Shown: positions 37,967 to 47,762, counted from the stretch's first letter. The stretch is DNA of 64,000 bases from Pseudomonas sp. Choline-02u-1 (GCF_002836515.1 NZ_PJBC01000058.1:186001-250000), one strand, 5' to 3'. Numbers and translations are program-made. Notes: generated by a model from the letters alone, not told the origin.

Positions 37967-38848
37967 TCACTGTCGCAAACTTGCCTCGGCAAACTCCTCG
38001 CGCAACATCGCCACAAACGCCTCCCGCGCCGGGTGCACTCCGGCATTCTCATGCCAGTAGAACAAATTCTCGATCGCCGTCAGTTCGGCAAACTCATACC
38101 CCACGCAGCCCGCGCCTTTGGCGTACTGCTCGAACACGCCCTTGGGTACCAACGCCACCCCAGCGCCAGCACTGACGCAGCCGACAATAGCCCCGTAACT
38201 GGCCAGGCTGACGATCGGCAGCGCCTGCCCCTGGCGCAACAGCCAATGCTCGAGTGCCGCGCGGTAAGGGCACCCCTGCGGCCACATGAACACGGTTTTG
38301 TCTTGTAAATCCGATATGTCGCGCACCGCACCGAATGACGTCGAAGCGATCAGCAGCAATTGCTCGCGGTACATCGGCGTACGATTGAGCTGCGCACGTT
38401 CGACATCCACCGCCACGATCGCGCCATCCAGGCGATGGTTGACGGTGTCGTCGAGCAGCTGGCCCCAGGTGCCAGTGGTGAGCTCCAGCGCCACTTGCGG
38501 ATAACGCTTGTGGAATTTCGCCAGCAAACGCGGCAATCGCCCGGTGGCTGAAGATTCGATGGCGCCGATGCGCAGCGGTCCGCATGGCTCGGCAGCAGGG
38601 TCGAGCGCGCGTTTAGCTTCAACGGTCAGCGCCAGAATTTTTTCCGCGTAAACCAGAAAGGTCTGCCCCGCCGGGCTGATGCGCAGCCCGCGCCCCTCGC
38701 GCAAGAACAGCGCTACGCCCAATTCGGCCTCCAGCGCTTTGATCCGCGCAGTGATATTCGACGGCACGCAGAACAGCTTTTCAGCGGCGCGAGCAATGCT
38801 GCCAACCTCGGCCACGGTCTTGAACATGCGGATTTGCGCCAACTCCAT
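37967..38848 (-). CDS. LysR-family regulator divergent from an EamA permease
   Basis: 293 residues: HTH at GSIARAAEKLFCVPSNITAR (about 16-35) and an effector domain with LTTGTWGQLLDD and ALVPKGVFEQYA. I start at ATG 38848, 8 bases after GGAG, giving MELAQIRMFKTVAEV. It is divergent from the drug/metabolite permease at 38950 with about 100 bases between, so it probably controls that gene. Confidence 0.87.
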   Translation of the reverse strand: MELAQIRMFKTVAEVGSIARAAEKLFCVPSNITARIKALEAELGVALFLREGRGLRISPAGQTFLVYAEKILALTVEAKRALDPAAEPCGPLRIGAIESSATGRLPRLLAKFHKRYPQVALELTTGTWGQLLDDTVNHRLDGAIVAVDVERAQLNRTPMYREQLLLIASTSFGAVRDISDLQDKTVFMWPQGCPYRAALEHWLLRQGQALPIVSLASYGAIVGCVSAGAGVALVPKGVFEQYAKGAGCVGYEFAELTAIENLFYWHENAGVHPAREAFVAMLREEFAEASLRQ

Positions 38849-38949
38849 AATCATCACTCCAAGTGAATAGTCGGCGCAGTATAAGTCAGTTGTGGCGAAT
38901 GATCGGGCGCCCGGATACTCGGCGCATCCCCTGCTCTGGTGCTTCGATA

Positions 38950-39852
38950 ATGCCTTCAACCCTTGCGTGCAAAATCATCCTGGCCATGGCATTTGTTGTC
39001 GGCTGCTGGGGCTATTCGCCCACCGGTATACACGTCGGCTTGCAAGGGTATGGGCCCGGTCATCTGGCCTTGCTGCGTTTTCTGCTGGCATCGCTGCTGA
39101 TGGCGCTGATCGCAATCTTCAAAGGCATTCGCCTGCCGCAATGGCGCGATGTGCCGTTGCTGTTTGCCTTGGGGTTCTTTGCCGTCAGCCTCCATCACGT
39201 CGCCTTGAATATCGGCCAGCAAGGCATCAGCGCCGGCGCTTCCAGCGTGCTGGCGCAATCGAGCCCGTTGTTCAGCACGCTGCTGGCGCAGTGCGTGTTC
39301 AAGGATCGCGTCAGCGCCTGGCGCTGGGGTTGCGTATTGCTTGGGTTTGTCGGCGTAGTGATCGTGGTCAGCGGCGATAAAGGCTTGGGCGCTATCGGTG
39401 CACATGGGTTGCTGATCTTGCTGGCGGCGTTTTCCTGGAGCATCTATTTCGCCCTGCAAAAACATCACGCGCGGCGCTACGACGGCTTCAGCCTGGGGTG
39501 CTATGCGGTGTGGTCGGGAACGTTGCTGTTGCTGATCTATCTGCCGGGGCTGGCTGAAGCCGTGATGAATGCGCCGACGCCTGCGCAGTGGGCGGTGTTG
39601 ATGTTGGGGGTGTTTCCCAGCGCATTGGCTTATCTGGCCTGGGGTTTCGTGCTCAAGCATGTGGATTTGAGCCGGGCGACGATGACCTTGTATCTCATAC
39701 CGCCGGCGGCCATGGGAATAGCGTCGTGGGGTTTGGGGGAACGGCCGACGTTAATGGTGCTGTTGGGCGCGGTGGTGGTGTTGACCAGCGTGTTGGCGTT
39801 GAATCTGGAGCGTGGGATTGGGGTAGTTCGGGCAGTTGAGACCAAGGCGTAA
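38950..39852 (+). CDS. EamA-family (DMT) permease
   Basis: 300 residues with ten predicted membrane helices in two EamA repeats: the first begins ILAMAFVVGCWGYSPTGIHV, the second LLILLAAFSWSIYFALQKHH. Such proteins usually export amino acids, metabolites or drugs. I start at ATG 38950 because the first helix begins soon after; the frame is open to 38863, but that part crosses the promoter region of the divergent LysR gene. Confidence 0.86.
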   Translation: MPSTLACKIILAMAFVVGCWGYSPTGIHVGLQGYGPGHLALLRFLLASLLMALIAIFKGIRLPQWRDVPLLFALGFFAVSLHHVALNIGQQGISAGASSVLAQSSPLFSTLLAQCVFKDRVSAWRWGCVLLGFVGVVIVVSGDKGLGAIGAHGLLILLAAFSWSIYFALQKHHARRYDGFSLGCYAVWSGTLLLLIYLPGLAEAVMNAPTPAQWAVLMLGVFPSALAYLAWGFVLKHVDLSRATMTLYLIPPAAMGIASWGLGERPTLMVLLGAVVVLTSVLALNLERGIGVVRAVETKA

Positions 39853-39876
39853 ATCTGTTGTGAAGCAGATGCCGTC

Positions 39877-39900
39877 TTCGCGAGCAGGCTCGCTCCCTCA
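39877..39900. repeat. Degenerate single family C repeat
   Basis: TTCGCGAGCAGGCTCGCTCC, a drifted single copy of family C. It is followed by two small unrelated hairpins (AGCGGATGTCTG / CAGATCCGCT and CTTGCCAGCC / GGCCGGCAAG) that may end the EamA transcript. Confidence 0.6.
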
Positions 39901-39971
39901 GCGGATGTCTGTAGGACACAGATCCGCTGGGGTGGCTTGCCAGCCATGAGGCCGGCAAGCCAGGCAACAAT

Positions 39972-40205
39972 TCAGCGCAAATCATCCGACAACGGCGTCG
40001 GCTCATCCGCCGGCGGGACATCTTCTTCGTCATCCGGCGGATCCTTCCAGTCATCCGGCCGGTCGCCATCGCTCAATGGGTCGCGCCCCGGGTGCATGCC
40101 CGGCGGTGCGTCATGATCACTCAGCGTCGGCTCGTCGGTGCCGGATACGGGGTGGGTCTGCTCGGTGGGCACCATGCCACCGGGAACAAGCGCGTCATCA
40201 GCCAT
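39972..40205 (-). CDS. Small acidic Pro/Asp-rich protein, unknown function
   Basis: 77 residues from ATG 40205, preceded by GAGAGG. Very rich in Asp, Pro and Gly (DRPDDWKDPPDDEEDVPPAD), with no hydrophobic segment, and likely disordered. In size, charge and composition it resembles the two proteins at 24472-24897. The frame continues upstream to 40322 without a plausible start. Confidence 0.65.
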   Translation of the reverse strand: MADDALVPGGMVPTEQTHPVSGTDEPTLSDHDAPPGMHPGRDPLSDGDRPDDWKDPPDDEEDVPPADEPTPLSDDLR

Positions 40206-40296
40206 GCTGCACCTCTCAATACTGGCCCGGATTATCCGGGGCGTATGGTTTGGAAGCGCGGCCATCGACGGCGTGCGATAGATCAGACCAGCGGCA

Positions 40297-41010
40297 TCAA
40301 CTCCGGGCGATAAAGCGATCACGACTATTGGTCAGGTGCAGCCACATCGCGGCGCGGGCAGCGTCGGCGTCCTGACGTTTGATCGCATTCAGAATCGCCT
40401 CGTGTTCCAGATTGGCCAGATGCCCGAGTTTGCTCAGATCCGCCGCGCCGCGCTCGGCGGCATTGAGCCGATTACGCGGGATCATCGCGCTGCCCAGGTG
40501 CTGCATGATCTCGCTGAAGCAAGCGTTGCCGGTGGCCTCGGCGATCAGCAGATGAAAGCGCCGATCAGCTTCCACGCAACTGTCGTTGTTGGCCAGCAAC
40601 CGCTGATAGTCATCCAGCGCCTGACGCATCTGCTGCAACTGCTGCTCACTGCGCCGCTGCGCCGCCAGCGCCGCCGCTTGCGTCTCCAGGCCCATGCGCA
40701 ATTCGAGAATGCTGCGCACGCCAAGTGCAGTGTCGACATTCAGGCGCAGGCCCTGCTCCGCTGCGCGCTCGATGACGAAAGTGCCGATGCCATGGCGCGT
40801 CTCCACCAGCCCCGAGGCCTGCAACTTGGAAATCGCCTCGCGCACCACCGTGCGGCTCACACCATGCTCCTGAACGATGGCGTTCTCCGACGGCAGTTTG
40901 TCACCGGGCAACAGTTGTCCCAGCAGGATGCTCTGGGTGAGCTTTTCCACCAGGTCATGAGCGAGGTTGTGCGTGCGTTTGCGCGCGGGCGCGTCGAGGT
41001 CTTCTTGCAT
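40297..41010 (-). CDS. GntR/FadR-family regulator, likely of glucarate use
   Basis: 237 residues. An N-terminal winged helix (LLPGDKLPSENAIVQEHGVS, about 34-53) is followed by an all-helical FCD effector domain with the metal-site pattern R..FHLLIAEATGN...H...H. It is divergent from the glucarate transporter and dehydratase genes across 356 bases, so it most likely represses them until glucarate or a derivative is present. Operator candidates lie in that gap. Confidence 0.88.
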   Translation of the reverse strand: MQEDLDAPARKRTHNLAHDLVEKLTQSILLGQLLPGDKLPSENAIVQEHGVSRTVVREAISKLQASGLVETRHGIGTFVIERAAEQGLRLNVDTALGVRSILELRMGLETQAAALAAQRRSEQQLQQMRQALDDYQRLLANNDSCVEADRRFHLLIAEATGNACFSEIMQHLGSAMIPRNRLNAAERGAADLSKLGHLANLEHEAILNAIKRQDADAARAAMWLHLTNSRDRFIARS

Positions 41011-41366
41011 GATCGGTTCCGGTGATCGGGGCTGGCCGATCGTAGCACTGCGTCGTGACGGTTGAGATGGATTTTAGCGGTTGATGGCTCAGCAACTTGT
41101 ATGACAACACGCAATTATCTTGGGTATTTTGAGGCAGGGCTGCCAATGTCCATCATTGGCCACATTCAAAGAAGCGCTCCGCCCACCTAACGAAACAGCT
41201 AATAAATACGGGCCGCTATCCAGTTATCGCATAAGAAACCGCACGAACAGAAGAATTTAATCGCCCCTTCCCACTTGTAGGACAAAAATACTCAGTTGTA
41301 TGATGTCTAGCAACAACGCACCACCCGGCCTTACCCGCATAAAAATAATCAGTGGGAGAAACACAA
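41011..41366. promoter_or_regulatory. Divergent control region of the glucarate cluster
   Basis: This region is AT-richer than its flanks. TTGTATGACAA (41097-41107) is a short inverted repeat of the TTGT-N3-ACAA type that FadR-like GntR proteins bind, and TTGTATGATGT (41296-41306) repeats its left half close to the transporter start. I infer these are operator sites for the adjacent regulator. No open frame here is supported. Confidence 0.5.
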
Positions 41367-42713
41367 GTGAAAACCTCCGTCTCGGGGATGCAGGAAAGCG
41401 TCGATCCGACGCTCGCCTCAGCCATCTCCAAAGTCAAACGCCACGTCCTGCCGCTCTTCGTGATCATGTTCATCGTCAATTACATTGACCGGGTGAACAT
41501 CGGCTTCGTCCGCACTCACATGGAAACCGATCTGGGTATTGGTGCTGCCGCCTACGGCTTCGGCGCCGGGCTGTTCTTCATCGGTTACGCCCTGTTCGAA
41601 GTGCCGTCCAACATGCTTCTGCAGAAAGTCGGCGCACGCATCTGGCTGACTCGCATCATGTTCACCTGGGGCGTGGTCGCGGCCTGCATGGCGTTCATTC
41701 AGAACGAAACCCACTTTTATATCCTGCGGTTCCTGCTCGGTGTCGCCGAGGCCGGGTTCTTTCCCGGGGTGATTTATTACTTCACCCGCTGGCTGCCCGG
41801 CGTCGAACGCGGCAAGGCGATCGCAATCTTCCTCAGCGGCTCGGCCGTGGCCTCGCTGATCTCCGGCCCGCTGTCCGGCCTGCTCCTGCAGATCAACGGC
41901 CTGGGCATGCACGGCTGGCAGTGGATGTACTTCATCGAAGGGATGTTCTCGGTGTGCCTGTGCGTCTTTGTCTGGTTCTGGCTGGATGCCAAACCCCACG
42001 ACGCGAAATGGCTGACCCGCGCCGAACAGGATGCGCTGGTCAGCGCCATCGACGACGAGCAAAAGGCCCGCGAAGCCGCAACGCCGATCCGGCCGTCGCT
42101 GGGCAAACTGCTCAAGGACCGGCAGATCATTCTGTTCTGCCTGATCTACTTCTTTATTCAGCTGACCATCTACGCCGCGACTTTCTGGCTGCCGAGCATC
42201 ATCAAGAAGATGGGCGAACTCAGCGACGTGCAGGTCGGCCTGTTCAACTCGATTCCGTGGTTGCTGTCGATCGTCGGCATGTACGCTTTCGCGTCGCTGT
42301 CGGCGAAGTGGAAACACCAGCAAGCGTGGGTCGCCACGGCGCTGTTGATTGCCGCAGCGGGGATGTTCATGTCCACCACTGGCGGGCCGATCTTTGCCTT
42401 CGTCGCGATCTGCTTTGCGGCACTGGGTTTCAAATCAGCCTCATCGCTGTTCTGGCCGATCCCCCAGGCCTATCTGGATGCGCGCATCGCAGCGGCAGTC
42501 ATCGCGCTGATCAACTCGGTAGGCAACCTCGGCGGCTTCGTTGCGCCGACCACGTTCGGCCTGCTGGAGCAACACACCGGCTCGATTCAGGGCGGTCTTT
42601 ATGGTCTGGCCGCAACCTCGATCATCGCCGCAATCATCGTCTTCGCCGCGCGCACCACGCCCAAACCCGCTGCTGAAAAGGCTGTGGCCGACGCCGCGCC
42701 GAAACACGCCTGA
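41367..42713 (+). CDS. MFS glucarate/galactarate-type transporter
   Basis: 448 residues with 12 membrane helices, of the anion:cation symporter family (GudP/GarP/ExuT type). Visible: [20 protein letters not shown] (helix 1, with the D-R motif), [18 protein letters not shown] (motif A region) and [17 protein letters not shown]. The start is probably GTG 41367, 7 bases after GGGAG; a GTG at 41352 is also in frame. The glucarate dehydratase gene follows after 25 bases, which fixes the likely substrate as D-glucarate. Confidence 0.92.
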   Translation: MKTSVSGMQESVDPTLASAISKVKRHVLPLFVIMFIVNYIDRVNIGFVRTHMETDLGIGAAAYGFGAGLFFIGYALFEVPSNMLLQKVGARIWLTRIMFTWGVVAACMAFIQNETHFYILRFLLGVAEAGFFPGVIYYFTRWLPGVERGKAIAIFLSGSAVASLISGPLSGLLLQINGLGMHGWQWMYFIEGMFSVCLCVFVWFWLDAKPHDAKWLTRAEQDALVSAIDDEQKAREAATPIRPSLGKLLKDRQIILFCLIYFFIQLTIYAATFWLPSIIKKMGELSDVQVGLFNSIPWLLSIVGMYAFASLSAKWKHQQAWVATALLIAAAGMFMSTTGGPIFAFVAICFAALGFKSASSLFWPIPQAYLDARIAAAVIALINSVGNLGGFVAPTTFGLLEQHTGSIQGGLYGLAATSIIAAIIVFAARTTPKPAAEKAVADAAPKHA

Positions 42714-42738
42714 CTTCGTCTCGACAAGGAAAACAACA

Positions 42739-44082
42739 ATGACTGTTCACGACACCGCCAAAGCTCCGATCATCACCGACATGCAGGTCATACCGGTGGC
42801 CGGTCACGACGGCATGCTGCTCAACCTCAGCGGCGCCCACGGGCCGTTTTTCACCCGCAACATCGTCATCCTCAAGGACAACGCCGGCCACACCGGCGTC
42901 GGCGAAGTGCCCGGTGGCGAGCGCATTCGCCAGACCCTGGAAGATGCACGCAATCTGGTGGTCGGCAGCCCGATCGGCACCTACCAGAAAATCCTCAATC
43001 AGGTGCGCCAGACCTTCGCCGACCGCGATGCCGGCGGCCGTGGTCTGCAGACGTTCGACCTGCGCATCACCATCCACGCGGTCACAGGTTTGGAAGCCGC
43101 CCTCCTCGACCTGCTCGGCCAGCACCTCGACGTGCCGGTGGCGGCGCTGCTCGGCGAAGGCCAGCAGCGCGATGAAGTGAAAATGCTCGGCTATCTGTTC
43201 TACGTCGGCGATCAGCATGAGACCGACTTGGCCTACCGCAGCGAACCGGAGGCCGACAACGACTGGTTCCGTGTGCGTCACGAGAAAGCCATGACTGCCG
43301 AAGCGGTGGTGCGTCTGGCCGAGGCGGCGCACGCCAGGTACGGCTTCAAGGATTTCAAACTCAAGGGCGGCGTGCTCAGTGGCGATGCCGAGATCGAAGC
43401 GGTGACGGCACTCGCCGAGCGCTTCCCCGACGCGCGGATCACCCTCGACCCGAACGGCGCCTGGTCGCTGAAAGAAGCGATTCGTTTGTGCCGTGATCAA
43501 CATCACGTGCTCGCCTACGCCGAAGACCCGTGCGGTGCTGAGAACGGCTATTCCGGCCGTGAAGTGATGGCTGAATTCCGCCGCGCCACGGGCCTGAAAA
43601 CCGCGACCAACATGATCGCCACCGACTGGCGCGAAATGGGCCACGCGATCCAGTTGCAGTCCGTGGATATTCCGCTGGCCGACCCGCACTTCTGGACGAT
43701 GCAGGGTTCGGTACGCGTGGCGCAGATGTGCCACGAGTGGGGTCTGACCTGGGGCTCGCATTCCAACAACCACTTCGATATTTCCCTGGCCATGTTCACC
43801 CACGTCGCCGCTGCCGCACCGGGCGAGATCACGGCCATCGACACTCACTGGATCTGGCAGGACGGCCAGCGCCTGACCAAGGCACCGCTGCAAATTGTCG
43901 ACGGCTGTGTGCAAGTGCCGCAGAAACCGGGACTTGGCGTGGAGCTGGACATGGATCAAGTGGCCAAGGCCCACGAACTGTACAAAGGCATGGGCCTCGG
44001 CGCGCGGGATGACAGCGTCGCGATGCAGTTTCTGATTGCGGGGTGGAAATTCGATAACAAGCGGCCGTGCCTGGTGCGGTGA
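42739..44082 (+). CDS. gudD: Glucarate dehydratase
   Basis: 447 residues of the enolase superfamily that remove water from D-glucarate to give 5-keto-4-deoxyglucarate. The Lys pair of the family is in FKDFKLKGG (about residues 206-214); metal-binding acids are in ITLDPNGAW and AYAEDPCG; the His of the His-Asp dyad is in [13 protein letters not shown] 42739 follows AAGGA. The next enzymes of the pathway (dehydratase, KGSADH) are not in this window. Confidence 0.95.
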   Translation: MTVHDTAKAPIITDMQVIPVAGHDGMLLNLSGAHGPFFTRNIVILKDNAGHTGVGEVPGGERIRQTLEDARNLVVGSPIGTYQKILNQVRQTFADRDAGGRGLQTFDLRITIHAVTGLEAALLDLLGQHLDVPVAALLGEGQQRDEVKMLGYLFYVGDQHETDLAYRSEPEADNDWFRVRHEKAMTAEAVVRLAEAAHARYGFKDFKLKGGVLSGDAEIEAVTALAERFPDARITLDPNGAWSLKEAIRLCRDQHHVLAYAEDPCGAENGYSGREVMAEFRRATGLKTATNMIATDWREMGHAIQLQSVDIPLADPHFWTMQGSVRVAQMCHEWGLTWGSHSNNHFDISLAMFTHVAAAAPGEITAIDTHWIWQDGQRLTKAPLQIVDGCVQVPQKPGLGVELDMDQVAKAHELYKGMGLGARDDSVAMQFLIAGWKFDNKRPCLVR

Positions 44083-44114
44083 TCTAGCAGGCGCCGCTGA
44101 TTTCAATTGTGGGA

Positions 44115-44190
44115 GTAGGAGCTGCCGAAGGCTGCGATCTTTTGATTCTGTTTTGAAGATCAAAAGATCGCAGCCTTCGGCAGCTCCTAC
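44115..44190. repeat. REP-type inverted pair, family A
   Basis: GTAGGAGCTGCCGAAGGCTG and its inverted copy around a 20-base core. It overlaps the last codon and stop of ampR, so the ampR stop codon (44187-44189) is supplied by the repeat. It separates the convergent gudD and ampR genes. Confidence 0.92.
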
Positions 44191-45074
44191 AAATCGGTTT
44201 TCAGCCTTGAGATCTGCAGCAGCCAGGTTTTGAACGCCTTCATCGCTACCGTTTCCGCTCGCGACTGCAACCGCGTCAGCCAGTAACTGCCCGTGGTGAT
44301 CTCGAGCGCAAACGGCTGGCAAATCGCATCTGCCGCCAGTTGCCGGGCGAACATCAGCGGTGGCGCCAACGCCACGCCGCCGCCCTGCAATGCCGCTTCC
44401 ATCATCGCCAGCGACGAGTCGAAAACGATGCTCTGCGGTGGTGCGGCTTGCGTCGCCAGGCCTGCCGCCTGAAACCATTGCGGCCATTCATCGGTGCGAT
44501 AGGAACGCAACAAAGTCTGTTGCAGCAGATCGCCCGGCGAATGCAATTGCCGAGCGATTTGCGGCACGCACAACACCGACAACGGCGCATCGAGCAGGCG
44601 CGTCGCTTCGATGCCATGCCACGCGCCAGCACCGAAACGAATCGCGTAATCCAGACCTTCCGCCGCTACGTCCACGCGGTTGTTATGTGTCGAGAGGCGT
44701 AAGTCGATCAGCGGATATTTCTCCCGGAAGTCCGCCAGCCTCGGCAACAGCCAGCCCACCGCAAACGTACCCACGGCGCCGACTGTCAGCATGTCGCGAT
44801 ACTGCCCACCGGCCAAACGCTCAAGCATCTGTGCGATGTTGTCGAATGAGGTGCTGAGAATCGGCAGCAAGGTTTCACCTTCACTGGTCAGCATCAGCCC
44901 GCGAGGCAGGCGTTTGAACAGGGTCAGGTTGAGTTGCGCTTCCAGGCTTTTGACTTGATGGCTGACCGCCGCTTGCGTCACGCACAGTTCGACGGCAGCG
45001 CGGGTGAAACTCAGATGACGTGCAGAAGCTTCAAACGCGCGCAGTGCGTTGAGGGGCAATTGAGGTCGAATCAT
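44187..45074 (-). CDS. ampR: LysR-family regulator of ampC
   Basis: 295 residues. The N-terminus matches AmpR of other pseudomonads closely (LPLNALRAFEASARHLSFTR, then AAVELCVTQAAVSHQ), and the effector domain shows GTFAVGWLLPRL and RLSTHNNRVDVAAEG. AmpR represses or activates ampC according to the balance of muropeptides and UDP-MurNAc-pentapeptide. It is divergent from ampC with 160 bases between, where its operator must lie. The last codons are inside a REP element. Confidence 0.95.
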   Translation of the reverse strand: MIRPQLPLNALRAFEASARHLSFTRAAVELCVTQAAVSHQVKSLEAQLNLTLFKRLPRGLMLTSEGETLLPILSTSFDNIAQMLERLAGGQYRDMLTVGAVGTFAVGWLLPRLADFREKYPLIDLRLSTHNNRVDVAAEGLDYAIRFGAGAWHGIEATRLLDAPLSVLCVPQIARQLHSPGDLLQQTLLRSYRTDEWPQWFQAAGLATQAAPPQSIVFDSSLAMMEAALQGGGVALAPPLMFARQLAADAICQPFALEITTGSYWLTRLQSRAETVAMKAFKTWLLQISRLKTDL

Positions 45075-45234
45075 GCGTTGTCCCGAATTTTTCTAATGGC
45101 TCGTGCGAGTTTTCATCGTTTGCCGTGGGTCGGCAAAGTGCCTAAATTGGCCGCGCTGATCAGCCGCCCGATGAAAAAATCACCCGCAGTGTAGCGGGAT
45201 ACAACCATCGACACTCATGGAGAGTGATTCACTC

Positions 45235-46401
45235 ATGTGTTCCTTCAAAACGAGCAAGGTCTCTTCTTACAGCATTTTCGCCCTGTTCTTCAGCAGCCTC
45301 GCCTGCCATGCCGCCACGCCGACGGATGCGCAATTGCACGCACTGATCACGCAAGCCGTGACCCCGGTGATGCAGCAAAACACCATTCCGGGACTGACTG
45401 TCGCGCTGACGCTAAAAGGTCAGACGCATTACTTTAACTACGGAGTCGCCGACAAGGACGCCGGGCAAAAGGTCAGCGAAAACACTCTGTTCGAGGTTGG
45501 TTCGGTGAGCAAAACCTTCACCGCCACCCTCGCCGGTTACGCCCAGGCCATCGGCAAACTCGACCTGTCGAGCAAGGCCAGCCAGCTCTGGCCAGAGCTC
45601 AAGGGCAGCGCGTTCGACAACATCAGCGTGCTGCAACTGGGCACCTACAGCGCTGGCGGCCTGCCGCTGCAATTTCCCGCCAAAGCGGATTCTTCCGACA
45701 AGATGCTTGGCTATTACCAACAATGGAAACCGCAGTTTCCTGCCGGCAGCCATCGCCTGTATTCCAACCCGAGCCTGGGCCTGTTCGGCTACCTGACGGC
45801 GAAAAGCCTCGGCCAGCCCTTCGAGCAGGCGATGACCCAGACGCTGCTGCCGAAACTCGGCTTGCAGCACACCTTCCTCAGCGTGCCGCCAGCGCAATCG
45901 AAGCTCTACGCCCAAGGCTACGACAGCGCCGATCAACCGGTGCGCGTCAGCCCAGGTGCCCTCGACGCCGAAGCCTACGGCATCAAAACCAGCGCCGCCG
46001 ACCTGCTGCGTTACGTTCAGGCACAGCTGAAACCGGCGAGCCTCGCGCCTGAACTGCACAACGCCATCGCCAACACCCACATCGGTTATTACCGCGTCGG
46101 CGACATGACCCAAGGCCTGGGCTGGGAACGCTACGCATACCCGATCAGCCTGGAGAAACTGCAGAACGGCAACTCGACCCCCATGGCCGTGGAGCCGCAC
46201 ACCGTCGAGTGGCTGACCCCGCCGCAAACTGAGCCGGCCAACGTGCTGTTCAACAAAACCGGTTCCACGCGAGGCTTTGGCGCCTATGTAGCGTTTGTGC
46301 CATCGCGGGACATGGGCATTGTGATTCTGGCCAACAAGAATTATCCGAATGTCGAACGGGTGAAGATTGCGCATACGGTATTCGCGGCGTTGGTGGACTA
46401 A
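45235..46401 (+). CDS. ampC: Class C beta-lactamase (AmpC cephalosporinase)
   Basis: 388 residues, periplasmic. The signal peptide ends near ACHAA (about residue 26). Active-site motifs: Ser in SVSK (about 90), Tyr in LYSNPS (about 177) and KTG in NKTGSTRGFG (about 342). It hydrolyses cephalosporins and penicillins and should be inducible through the divergent ampR. I start at ATG 45235, 9 bases after GGAGAG; an in-frame ATG at 45217 overlaps the SD itself. Confidence 0.96.
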   Translation: MCSFKTSKVSSYSIFALFFSSLACHAATPTDAQLHALITQAVTPVMQQNTIPGLTVALTLKGQTHYFNYGVADKDAGQKVSENTLFEVGSVSKTFTATLAGYAQAIGKLDLSSKASQLWPELKGSAFDNISVLQLGTYSAGGLPLQFPAKADSSDKMLGYYQQWKPQFPAGSHRLYSNPSLGLFGYLTAKSLGQPFEQAMTQTLLPKLGLQHTFLSVPPAQSKLYAQGYDSADQPVRVSPGALDAEAYGIKTSAADLLRYVQAQLKPASLAPELHNAIANTHIGYYRVGDMTQGLGWERYAYPISLEKLQNGNSTPMAVEPHTVEWLTPPQTEPANVLFNKTGSTRGFGAYVAFVPSRDMGIVILANKNYPNVERVKIAHTVFAALVD

Positions 46402-46428
46402 AAGCAAACGATCGCAGGCAATGTAAAA

Positions 46429-46463
46429 AGGGGCGAGAGAATGATTCTCTCGCCCCTTTCGTT
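46429..46463. terminator. Bidirectional terminator between ampC and the DUF4174 gene
   Basis: AAAAGGGGCGAGAGAATG paired with ATTCTCTCGCCCCTTT: a long, near-perfect stem with A's and T's at the ends. Confidence 0.9.
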
Positions 46464-46486
46464 TGCAAAGCATTTACGGCCGCCGA

Positions 46487-47056
46487 TCAATCATCCGGCA
46501 TTTGCGGCGGTTTGCTCGGTTTCGCTGGTTTGCCTGGCTTGGTGCCCTTCGCCCCTTTAGCCGGCTCCGGTTCGGTAGCGACGGGAGTCTGTGCGGCGGC
46601 CGCAGCGGCGGCTTCTTTTTCGGCCATGGGCATGGCGTCGATGGTTTCGAAGATTTTCGCCAGGCTCAATGCCTTGGCCTCGTCACCCGAGGCGGAAAGT
46701 TTGGTTTCGCCGTCCTTGCCCACCAGGAACACTTTCGGATAAGCCCCTGCGCCCAGTTTCAGCGAACGCAGCAGCGCCATGGTGTCCTGCTGGCCCAAGT
46801 CCTTGCCGTCGAGCTGGCCGGACATGCTGAGGATGGTGTAGACCTTGATGTTGCGGTCGGTGACGCCCTTTTTGTTGGCCGGGTCTTCCAGGGACTTTTT
46901 CAGGCTCAGCCACACCGGGTCGACGGTGCTTTGCGCAATCACGATCAGCGGGCGGGCGCGGCCCACGTCCCCGGCCAGGGGTGAATCGCTGTCCGCGGCG
47001 AACAAGGGGCTGGCGATCGCCAGCAAGAGGGTCAGGGTCAGGGACCTGATGAGCAT
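46487..47056 (-). CDS. Exported DUF4174-type protein
   Basis: 189 residues. A signal peptide (LTLTLLLAIASPLFAADS, about 6-23) is followed by a thioredoxin-fold-like domain of the DUF4174 type (RPLIVIAQSTVDPVW, KVFLVGKDGETKL), without the CxxC active site. The C-terminal 40 residues are an Ala/Pro/Lys tail (PAKGAKGTKPGKPAKPSKP). ATG 47056 follows AAGGAG by 6 bases. Function unknown. Confidence 0.78.
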   Translation of the reverse strand: MLIRSLTLTLLLAIASPLFAADSDSPLAGDVGRARPLIVIAQSTVDPVWLSLKKSLEDPANKKGVTDRNIKVYTILSMSGQLDGKDLGQQDTMALLRSLKLGAGAYPKVFLVGKDGETKLSASGDEAKALSLAKIFETIDAMPMAEKEAAAAAAAQTPVATEPEPAKGAKGTKPGKPAKPSKPPQMPDD

Positions 47057-47250
47057 GCGCATCTCCTTTTGATATCCACGCACTACTGATTGCGCATCGT
47101 GGTGATTGTTCCGGCGGCGTCTGGCAAAAAGGTATTGCCCTGTCAGAAGCTTAGGTCAGGGAAAGCTTTGCGCAAACGCTACGTCGATTTGATTAACAGC
47201 CATGAGCGCACTAGGGTGGCCGTTCTGCCAAAGAAATGGAGTTCACCCGC

Positions 47251-47394
47251 ATGCACATCGATTTTCTGTGCGATCACCCCGAATTTATTGAAGAGCTGGC
47301 CACGCTCAATTTCAAGGAATGGGGTGAGTTTCGCCCCGGACAAACTGTCGAGGATCGCATCGAGCGCATGCGCGAATCCGTCATTCAGCGCTAA
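47251..47394 (+). pseudogene. N-terminal fragment of a GNAT acetyltransferase
   Basis: 47 codons starting MHIDFLCDHPEFIEELATLN and ending RIERMRESVIQR-stop. This matches the usual start of a group of GNAT N-acetyltransferases (DHPEFI..LA...F.EWG..RPG..VE.RI.R), which normally run to about 150 residues; the acetyl-CoA-binding part is missing. Downstream sequence holds only a small hairpin. It is probably a truncated gene, though it has a GGAG ahead of the ATG and could be expressed as a short protein. Confidence 0.6.
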
Positions 47395-47428
47395 CCCGTG
47401 GTGAGGCGGCTCGCCGCAAGCTGCCGCC

Positions 47429-47755
47429 TCACTCCAGCGCTGAATCGAGTGCCGAGAGCAACTGCGAGGGGTCGACGGGTTGTCCTCCGAGCTTGAGTTC
47501 ACCGCTATCGAGATCAACCCTCAACCTCACCGACGCCCGATCGCCAGGGTACTTGCGCAGCACCAGCTCGATGCCACTAGAGGTCTCGTCGGCGGTACTG
47601 AGCAAATCCCACAGACTCTCGCTCAGATCCAGCAGCACTTTTTGCTGCTGCAGATCGACTAACTGCGGCGCATACAGCCAATGGCTCATGCGCATCTCAC
47701 GCGGCTCGACGGTGATGGCGAGACGGCCCTCGCAGTGGACATAGGTTTCATTCAT
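47429..47755 (-). CDS. Hypothetical protein downstream of a TSUP permease
   Basis: 108 residues from ATG 47755, starting MNETYVHCEGRLAITVEPRE and containing LDLSESLWDLLSTADE and LRVDLDSGELKLGG. It looks like a compact alpha/beta protein; no signal peptide, no recognised family. It begins 7 bases after the permease stop on the same strand, so it is the second gene of an operon and relies on that transcript. No strong SD is present, which may point to coupling with the permease. Confidence 0.7.
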   Translation of the reverse strand: MNETYVHCEGRLAITVEPREMRMSHWLYAPQLVDLQQQKVLLDLSESLWDLLSTADETSSGIELVLRKYPGDRASVRLRVDLDSGELKLGGQPVDPSQLLSALDSALE

Positions 47756-47762
47756 CGACGGA

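Noticed and set aside
42634..44487. 617-codon minus-strand frame opposite gudD
   Set aside because: It covers gudD, a REP pair and the end of ampR; composition typical of an antisense shadow.
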